A stretch of DNA of 53,757 nucleotides from Yersinia rohdei ATCC 43380 (lineage in GTDB: Bacteria; Pseudomonadota; Gammaproteobacteria; Enterobacterales; Enterobacteriaceae). Shown here piece after piece: positions 48,397 to 53,757 of the stretch. Position numbers and translations under genes: made by a program. A model generated the notes under the pieces. The model saw only the letters and a program-made list of their open reading frames with translations, ran no database searches and was not told where the DNA came from. Every line of letters starts with the position of its first letter. Within the stretch, counting starts at the first letter, position 1. The stretch is taken from assembly GCF_000173775.1 (NCBI RefSeq), contig NZ_ACCD01000029.1, positions 1-53,757 of the forward strand, in the 5' to 3' direction.

Positions 48397-48789
48397 TTGA
48401 AACATTTACAGATTGCTGTGGGGATTATTCGTAATTCACAGCAGGAAATTTTCATTACCCAACGTGCTGCTGATGCCCATATGGCCGGTTTTTGGGAGTT
48501 TCCCGGTGGTAAGCTTGAGCAAGGTGAGACACCAGAGCACGCCTTAAGGCGGGAGCTGTTGGAAGAGACGGGGATTGTGGTGCAAACTGCAGTTTTACTT
48601 AAAACCCTTGAGCACACTTTTAGTGATCGTCTAGTGACATTGAGTTTCTATATGGTTGAAGCTTGGGAGGGCGAACCTTTTGGCCGCGAAGGGCAACCGA
48701 TGCGCTGGGTGAAGCAATCTGCATTATTGGCACCCGAGTTTCCACCCGCCAATGCTGCAATTATCGAATTACTAACGGCGAATTGCTAA
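48397..48789 (+). CDS. mutT: 8-oxo-dGTP diphosphatase MutT
   Basis: Nudix hydrolase that removes oxidised dGTP from the nucleotide pool. 130 residues. The Nudix box is complete: G38-x5-E44-x7-REL-x-EE-x-G-I to I60. The start is a TTG that gives MKHLQIAVGIIRN, matching E. coli MKKLQIAVGIIRN, with AGGAGA about 8 bases before it. The alternative ATG eight codons earlier has no ribosome binding site and adds residues not seen in the family. The last codons lie in a 14-bp tandem repeat. Confidence 0.92.
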   Translation: MKHLQIAVGIIRNSQQEIFITQRAADAHMAGFWEFPGGKLEQGETPEHALRRELLEETGIVVQTAVLLKTLEHTFSDRLVTLSFYMVEAWEGEPFGREGQPMRWVKQSALLAPEFPPANAAIIELLTANC

Positions 48790-48820
48790 CGACGAATGAC
48801 TCACGGCGAATGACTAACTG
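48765..48820. repeat. 14-bp tandem repeat spanning the mutT stop codon
   Basis: Four head-to-tail 14-bp units: CGAATTACTAACGG, CGAATTGCTAACGA, CGAATGACTCACGG, CGAATGACTAACTG. The first two lie mostly in the last codons of mutT, and the stop is inside unit 2. Because 14 is not a multiple of 3, copy-number change would alter the C-terminus. The remaining bases to yacG show nothing clear. Confidence 0.85.
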
Positions 48821-48918
48821 AATAGTAACGCCGTGCCGTGAGGCTGATTGATATTGAGTATGACGGGAATGGAGCAGGTTATTTGCTCCATTCTAGTAAG
48901 ATAAAGGTAACAGCTCGG

Positions 48919-49122
48919 TCAGTGTAGAGGGTCTTCTTCACTCCATTCATCACTATCAGATAGTTCGCCACTACTTGGTATACGTTTTTCTTCATCAGCC
49001 CACTCACCTAAGTCAATAAGTTGACAACGTTTGCAGCAGAATGGGCGATAAGGGCTTTGTTCACCCCAAATAACAACTTTTCCACATGTAGGGCAGTTAA
49101 CCTCGATTTCTTCAGTTTCCAT
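48919..49122 (-). CDS. yacG: DNA gyrase inhibitor YacG
   Basis: Small zinc protein that binds GyrB and inhibits DNA gyrase in E. coli. 67 residues. Four zinc ligands in the pattern C10-x2-C13...C29-x3-C33 ([27 protein letters not shown]). An acidic C-terminal tail ([10 protein letters not shown]) follows. Same strand and order as E. coli coaE-zapD-yacG, 45 bases after zapD. Confidence 0.95.
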   Translation of the reverse strand: METEEIEVNCPTCGKVVIWGEQSPYRPFCCKRCQLIDLGEWADEEKRIPSSGELSDSDEWSEEDPLH

Positions 49123-49167
49123 GTTTTCTCCTAAAATCTTTCCAACATCAGCTGGCTGATAGCAAAC

Positions 49168-49920
49168 TCAGCAACAGGCTAATTCAAATGACAAACGCGC
49201 TGGCACGGTACCATTTTCACTGTCGAGAGGTAAGAAGCGAATAGCGTAGCGTGTTTTATGTCCAGAAATCTGCGGGTAAAGTTGCGGCTCCAGCGGTAGA
49301 CGTAACCTGAGTAAATCAGCGCCTTCAGCATTGTCTTGAAAGAAGCCATTTAAGCTAATTTGTGCGCGCAGTGGGCCAGATTGGCGGATTAAATCTAAAA
49401 TCATGGTCAGAGACTGATTCAGTGGGTTCAGGCTTACCAGTAAATTTGCAATATGTTGGTTGCGCTGTTCCTGTGGCTGGTGCAGCCAGGTATGTAAAGT
49501 CGGTAAATCAAAACTACAACAGCCACCGGGGATGCTCAGGCGCTGTCGCACCACACTGATTAAACGGTCTTCTTTTAATGATTGCCCAATACGTGGCGCA
49601 GACATCAATACTGATGCCCGGCTTTTTAACTGACTACGCAGTGAGTCCACCAGTGACAAATCCACACCGGGGAGATCGGCCCATTGCTGTAATTTTTGTT
49701 GTTGGCGCTCTAGCTCTTTCAGCAAATCGGTGCGAACTTCACCGCGCTCAAGGACATCAATTAAATCAGATGCGGTACGGAAAAATGTTAATGCATTGGC
49801 AATATTGTCTAACGTACGCTGGTTTTCTAATTGTTGTAATAAAAACTCCATTCTCAGCCAGGTGCGCATTTTTTCATTAAGCGGATGTTCAAAAAGTATT
49901 GTTGAGGTGAGGTCACTCAT
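49168..49920 (-). CDS. zapD: Cell division protein ZapD
   Basis: Cytoplasmic protein that bundles FtsZ filaments through the FtsZ C-terminal tail. 250 residues, largely alpha-helical N-terminal part ([19 protein letters not shown]) and a beta-rich C-terminal part. Conserved stretches include [18 protein letters not shown] and [21 protein letters not shown]. Its start overlaps the coaE stop by 4 bases. Confidence 0.95.
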   Translation of the reverse strand: MSDLTSTILFEHPLNEKMRTWLRMEFLLQQLENQRTLDNIANALTFFRTASDLIDVLERGEVRTDLLKELERQQQKLQQWADLPGVDLSLVDSLRSQLKSRASVLMSAPRIGQSLKEDRLISVVRQRLSIPGGCCSFDLPTLHTWLHQPQEQRNQHIANLLVSLNPLNQSLTMILDLIRQSGPLRAQISLNGFFQDNAEGADLLRLRLPLEPQLYPQISGHKTRYAIRFLPLDSENGTVPARLSFELACC

Positions 49921-50537
49921 CGATGTAGATCCTGTTGGGCCGCAACTGCTAATTTTAAATACTGTTGGTGTAATGAAGCAACTTGCGGGGCTATCACTAA
50001 TGGATCGCCGCTATTGTCAATAATATCATCAGCACAGGCCAGGCGCTGTTGCCGCGAAGCCTGTGAGGCTAAAATATATTCTGCCTGTTGGCGAGTAATG
50101 CCATCTCTCGCCATTGTTCGCGCGAGTTGTATTTCAGGTGCTACATCTACCACTAACACACGATTGGCACGGTGGTGTAAATCATTTTCAACCAGCAGGG
50201 GGACAACCCAAAGTACGTAGGGTTTATCAACACCAGCAATCTGACGCTGGGTTTCCTGTTGAATCAGCGGATGCAGCAAGGAATTTAACCATGCTTTTTC
50301 CTGCGACTCACTGAAAATTTTTTCCCGTAACGCTGCTCGGTTCAATGTTCCATCGGCTTGCAAGATAGTTTCACCATAGCGGGACGCGATAGCCGCTAAA
50401 GCAGGCATCCCCGGTTCAACCACCTGACGAGCAATAATATCTGCATCAACCAAGGGAACACCGAGATCGGCGAATGCATTTGCTACTGTACTTTTACCGC
50501 TGCCAATGCCACCGGTGAGAGCCACAATATAGGTCAT
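49917..50537 (-). CDS. coaE: Dephospho-CoA kinase CoaE
   Basis: Last step of coenzyme A synthesis, phosphorylating the 3'-OH of dephospho-CoA. 206 residues. P-loop GGIGSGKST at 9-17, [13 protein letters not shown] and the late RQ-rich lid region. The start is the ATG at [10 protein letters not shown]; an ATG five codons upstream is in frame but adds residues absent in relatives. First of three minus-strand genes with zapD and yacG. The 293-base gap to the divergent guaC shows no clear element other than the ribosome binding sites. Confidence 0.95.
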   Translation of the reverse strand: MTYIVALTGGIGSGKSTVANAFADLGVPLVDADIIARQVVEPGMPALAAIASRYGETILQADGTLNRAALREKIFSESQEKAWLNSLLHPLIQQETQRQIAGVDKPYVLWVVPLLVENDLHHRANRVLVVDVAPEIQLARTMARDGITRQQAEYILASQASRQQRLACADDIIDNSGDPLVIAPQVASLHQQYLKLAVAAQQDLHR

Positions 50538-50830
50538 TGCCTCGCCTTGCATCCTGTTAATGAGAGCCGAATTGTATCTGAAAGCAGGTGGGGAGGCATA
50601 GTATGGTATGCATTCTGTTTGAACTACGAGGGAAAATAAGCGAAGTGGGCACCTTCATAAATGAACTGTCGGCACTCTTCAGCTAATTTGTGGGATTGTA
50701 GCGTAAATAAAGGTGTATTCGCAGTCTTGCCGTAGAATTATTCATGCGTATGATAGCTTCACTGGGATGGCGTGATTTACGCCCGATCACTTTTTGCGAT
50801 CTATCGCCAATAACCAGGAAATAATAAGCC

Positions 50831-51874
50831 ATGCGTATTGAAGAAGGTTTGAAATTAGGATTTAAAGATGTGTTAATCCGCCCTAAACGTTCAACACTGA
50901 AAAGTCGTTCTGAAGTAGAACTAGAGCGCCAGTTTACTTTTAAACATTCAGGTTGGAACTGGTCTGGTGTACCTATCATCGCCGCTAATATGGATACTGT
51001 TGGCACCTTTCGCATGGCAGAAGTTCTGGCCTCTTTCGATGTTCTTACCGCGGTTCATAAACACTACACTGTTGAACAGTGGGGCGAATTTGTACAACGG
51101 GTTCCTGAATCTGTATTACGCCATGTCATGGTTTCCACCGGGACTTCCTCTGCTGATTTCGACAAAATGAAGCAAATTTTGGCGTTATCACCGGCATTAA
51201 AATTTATTTGTATCGATGTTGCTAACGGCTACTCAGAGCATTTTGTTTCTTTCCTGCAAAAAGCGCGCGAAGCATGCCCAGATAAAGTCATTTGTGCTGG
51301 TAATGTGGTAACCGGTGAAATGGTAGAAGAGCTTATTCTTTCCGGTGCTGACATTGTTAAAGTCGGGATTGGGCCTGGTTCAGTCTGTACTACTCGAGTG
51401 AAAACTGGGGTTGGCTATCCACAACTATCAGCAGTTATTGAATGCGCTGATGCCGCACATGGTTTGGGCGGGCAGATTGTCAGTGATGGCGGTTGTTCAT
51501 CCCCAGGTGATGTGGCTAAAGCTTTTGGCGGCGGCGCTGACTTTGTGATGTTGGGCGGTATGCTGGCCGGGCATGATGAGTGTGAAGGTTCTGTGGTTGA
51601 AGAGAATGGCGAGAAGTTCATGCTGTTTTACGGTATGAGCTCTGAATCTGCGATGAAACGCCATGTTGGTGGCGTTGCTGAATACCGTGCCGCAGAAGGC
51701 AAGACGGTTAAATTACCATTACGTGGCTCTGTGGATAATACTGTCCGCGATATCATGGGTGGTTTGCGTTCAGCTTGCACTTATGTCGGGGCTTCGCACT
51801 TAAAAGAACTGACTAAACGCACAACATTTATTCGCGTAGCTGAGCAAGAAAATCGGGTGTTTGGTAGCAACTAA
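50831..51874 (+). CDS. guaC: GMP reductase GuaC
   Basis: NADPH-dependent conversion of GMP to IMP in purine salvage. 347 residues, TIM-barrel of the IMPDH/GMPR family without CBS domains. Catalytic Cys186 in [16 protein letters not shown] near the N-terminus, and [26 protein letters not shown] for phosphate binding. Ribosome binding site CAGGAAA. Divergent from coaE as in E. coli; what follows is unlike the E. coli order (hofCB). Confidence 0.97.
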   Translation: MRIEEGLKLGFKDVLIRPKRSTLKSRSEVELERQFTFKHSGWNWSGVPIIAANMDTVGTFRMAEVLASFDVLTAVHKHYTVEQWGEFVQRVPESVLRHVMVSTGTSSADFDKMKQILALSPALKFICIDVANGYSEHFVSFLQKAREACPDKVICAGNVVTGEMVEELILSGADIVKVGIGPGSVCTTRVKTGVGYPQLSAVIECADAAHGLGGQIVSDGGCSSPGDVAKAFGGGADFVMLGGMLAGHDECEGSVVEENGEKFMLFYGMSSESAMKRHVGGVAEYRAAEGKTVKLPLRGSVDNTVRDIMGGLRSACTYVGASHLKELTKRTTFIRVAEQENRVFGSN

Positions 51875-51979
51875 TCCCCAGTTTCTGGCAACGTCGACAA
51901 CCAAAAAACATGCGGTTAACCGTGCATAAATACGGTTAATCCACTTGCTGGCTCTGCCATAGGTTGGTACTTTTCAGCC

Positions 51980-52075
51980 TTATAATGCCCGGTGAATTTC
52001 ATCGGGCGTTTTGTATTGTAGCGACAGATACGCCCGCCTTGTGTTGTAGATATCCACCGATTGTTTGGCCCTCCT
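51980..52075 (-). pseudogene. C-terminal remnant of an IS3-family transposase
   Basis: On the minus strand a frame without start reads RRAKQSVDIYNTRR then AYLSLQYKTPDEIHRAL and a stop. This is the typical end of an IS3-family OrfB integrase (YNTRRPHxSLxYxTPxE pattern). An in-frame TGA precedes it and no DDE residues remain, so it is a short remnant of an old insertion. It marks the point after guaC where accessory DNA begins. Confidence 0.75.
51987..52014 (+). terminator. Possible terminator downstream of guaC
   Basis: Plus-strand stem GCCCGGTGA/TCATCGGGC (9 bp, one G-U) with a 3-base loop, followed by GTTTTG. It lies 112 bases after the guaC stop and inside the transposase remnant. It could end the guaC transcript. 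The pairing is good but the T-run is short. Confidence 0.4.
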
Positions 52076-52548
52076 TCATGACGGCCCATTATCACCTCCT
52101 ATCTGCACATGACCAAAAAATACCAATACAGTGTTAAAAACTAAATGGGGCATTTAAGATAAAGTATTCATTGAGTTACTGAGTAACGCATCATGCATAT
52201 CATCCTCTGAAAACGACTGACTCAGGGCGGAATATAAAAGTAAGAGCAGGTTTAAATAAAAGCATTTAAATTAACGATATTCCATACCTATTCATGTTGA
52301 AAAGTAGCTATAAGATTCATAGGCATTATTCTTAGCAAGAATATTTTTCAAATAATATGTAACAAAAAACAGGATGCGATTTATAAGATCAGAATCATCT
52401 ATATCGAGTGTAATAACAAATGAAATTTCAAAAAAACGAAAAGGAAAAAGGAAGAGGTTGGCTTGAATAAAGTGACTGTGATCTGTTTTTTTAAGGGACT
52501 TATTGTTCTATTTTATTTTCCGTTATTCTACTTATCATGAGAATTATC

Positions 52549-52764
52549 CTACCCGACAAGGGAAATATCCGAACCTTTAATGGCACTAGTATTGGATAAG
52601 ATACCGGCGTATACCCATTCCTCAGCCTGATGGTAAATTGTAGCATAATCGATACTCCGCTGGGTTCGGCCAATGTTTCCTGCAATATTAGACAGTTGAT
52701 ACCGTGAGTGCTTCTGAGGATAATAATCGCCATAAAAAGGGACATGCTTTGTTCCTTCAACCAA
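52549..52764 (-). pseudogene. Unrecognised ORF remnant, possibly of a toxin-like protein
   Basis: A 71-codon minus-strand frame (VEGTKHVPFYGDYYPQKH... to SAIKGSDISLVG) opening at a TTG with no ribosome binding site and a stop three codons before it. Composition (Tyr, His, Trp) looks protein-like rather than random. A Y..Q..E-W.....I......I-G pattern at its end faintly resembles the C-terminal part of the A1 fold in pertussis/cholera-type ADP-ribosyltransferases (as in AxxYQSEYxxxxxIPxxxI). That is a weak visual likeness only. Treated as a remnant; function unknown. Confidence 0.3.
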
Positions 52765-52810
52765 TATGAGTTTTTAGTGCATCATTCTGTATTATTTTCA
52801 ATATCTTAGA

Positions 52811-52837
52811 TTGCATTAACTACTTATATTAATGCAA
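52811..52837. repeat. Inverted repeat in the accessory region
   Basis: Perfect 9-bp arms TTGCATTAA and TTAATGCAA with a 9-base spacer, upstream of the minus-strand ORF remnant. Could be an operator for a dimeric regulator. No other evidence. Confidence 0.5.
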
Positions 52838-53220
52838 TAAAGCATATTTATTTGGGAAATCTCCTACAGATATAAAGATGTGTCTCATTTTGGAATGTCA
52901 TTCAACACCATATGATATGAAACTAATAGCTTATTTTAATTATTTTATTATTAATCGCGTTCTTATATTTGATGCTTAATTATTGATTTGGTTTTACTAT
53001 TTGTAATGATAAGTCATAGGGTGGTTACCCATGACTATCTAAGGTTCTTTTATTACACCAATGCTAGCCCATGCATTATGTTAACAATATAATTCTGGGG
53101 GGTGAGAACCGATAACATTAATACAATATAGTGTCTTATCCTACCCATGCCCTTACGCCTGGAAGAGAGATTTTAGCCACATCAAATAAAAGAACGTTCA
53201 CCAAAGGTGAATATACTTCC

Positions 53221-53757
53221 ATGCTAAATACTAATCGTCATAAACCTCGCAACTATGTTTTGAGGTTTAAACGCCCATTGCTCACTGTAATCCTCAGTTC
53301 TCTAACGGCTACGGCCTATGCCGGCTCATGTACCTCAGGCGCTGGTGGAACCTATTTTTGTTCAGACTCAGCAGTAGCCGGAACCGACATAACGCAGGTC
53401 TTGGATGGGGGGGCGTCGCCGCTGGATGTGACCACTTTGCCAGATTTCAGCATTGTGACCAGCACGGGCGATGCGTTAACACTAAATGGTACCGGTGGGG
53501 TGAACTTTACCGACAATAACTCTGCCATCATCACCGGTGCAGAGGACGGTATTGATGCTCGTAACAACACTTCTGGGGACCTGTCAATTACGACTACCGG
53601 TGCCGTCACTGGTTCAAGCTCGGTAGGTATTTCGGCCATGAACACGGGTAGCAACCTGACCATAAATGCCGGTGATGTTTCCGGTGGTTCTCACGGTATT
53701 GTTGCTAGCAATTCCGGCAGCGGAGCCTTGTCAATCAGCACTACTGGCGCAGTTACT
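53221..53757 (+). CDS. Autotransporter adhesin, 5' part (runs off the window)
   Basis: First 179 codons of a larger protein, open to the window end. A signal peptide is visible: basic start (NRHKPRNYVLRFKR), hydrophobic LLTVILSSLTATA, cleavage about AYA-G near residue 35. The passenger that follows is Gly/Ser/Thr/Asn-rich with one early Cys pair. Repeated segments alternate LSITTTGAVTGSS-, GISAMNTGS-, LTINAGDVSGGSHGIVASNSGSG and LSISTTGAVT. This periodic pattern is typical of the beta-helix of type V autotransporters (Yap-like in Yersinia). The C-terminal beta-barrel would be outside the window. Ribosome binding site is weak (AAAGGTGA). Confidence 0.8.
   Translation, partial: MLNTNRHKPRNYVLRFKRPLLTVILSSLTATAYAGSCTSGAGGTYFCSDSAVAGTDITQVLDGGASPLDVTTLPDFSIVTSTGDALTLNGTGGVNFTDNNSAIITGAEDGIDARNNTSGDLSITTTGAVTGSSSVGISAMNTGSNLTINAGDVSGGSHGIVASNSGSGALSISTTGAVT

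Larger units (their letters stand above)
52076..53220. other. AT-rich accessory intergenic region
   Basis: About 1.1 kb of AT-rich sequence between the transposase tail and the autotransporter. It contains one unrecognised minus-strand frame (52,549-52,764) and an inverted repeat, both listed separately. No tRNA, integrase or intact IS is visible. The last 200 bases, which must hold the autotransporter promoter, show no hexamer pair I can defend. Confidence 0.5.

Noticed and set aside
52500-52760. 86-codon minus-strand frame overlapping the orphan ORF
   Set aside because: It is the other-frame shadow of the 52,549-52,764 frame, with a composition typical of AT-rich noise.

Overview
The window is a stretch of chromosome from a gammaproteobacterium of the order Enterobacterales, most probably a Yersinia. 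The gene order thiBPQ-sgrR, setA, leuABCD/leuO, ilvIH-cra, the complete mraZ-to-lpxC cluster, secM-secA-mutT and yacG-zapD-coaE-guaC matches the corresponding region of E. coli, and the proteins are close to the E. coli ones. ERIC-type elements, a tryptophanase locus of the Proteus/Haemophilus type, a DUF721 gene beside secM and an autotransporter downstream of guaC set it apart from E. coli and fit Yersinia. The exact species cannot be fixed from this reading.

Positions 1-10.5 kb hold thiamine uptake (thiQ, thiP, thiB on the minus strand behind a TPP riboswitch with an unusually long P3 arm) and a sugar-phosphate-stress locus. The latter consists of sgrR, an interposed glycyl radical enzyme pair (pflE-pflF), the sRNA gene sgrS and the sugar exporter setA. 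An eight-copy 17-bp tandem repeat fills the sgrR-pflE gap. From 10.5 to 11.5 kb lie the ruins of a tryptophanase operon: tnaA with a large internal deletion and a tnaC-like leader whose key Trp codon reads Gly.

Positions 11.8-24.9 kb carry branched-chain amino acid and global control genes: leuLABCD with a clear leader peptide and attenuator, the divergent regulator leuO, an AMP-forming acyl-CoA synthetase next to an ERIC element, ilvIH, and cra. A second ERIC element separates cra from the convergent alanine exporter alaE.

Positions 26.4-44.4 kb are the division and cell wall cluster, all on the plus strand with mostly overlapping or nearly overlapping genes: mraZ rsmH ftsL ftsI murE murF mraY murD ftsW murG murC ddlB ftsQ ftsA ftsZ lpxC. 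It supplies the cytoplasmic steps of peptidoglycan precursor synthesis from UDP-MurNAc to lipid II, the septal synthase pair FtsW/FtsI, the Z-ring proteins and the committed step of lipid A. MraZ boxes lie just downstream of a probable Pmra promoter.

Positions 44.4-51.9 kb hold a convergent dciA-like gene, secM and secA, mutT, the minus-strand run yacG-zapD-coaE, and guaC. Beyond guaC the window turns accessory and AT-rich. It holds an IS3-family transposase tail, an unrecognised ORF remnant and the 5' part of a large autotransporter that runs off the window. No rRNA, tRNA or CRISPR array was seen. The points most worth following up are the pflEF genes inside the sgr locus, the expanded TPP riboswitch, the decayed tna operon with its mutated leader, and the tandem repeats.
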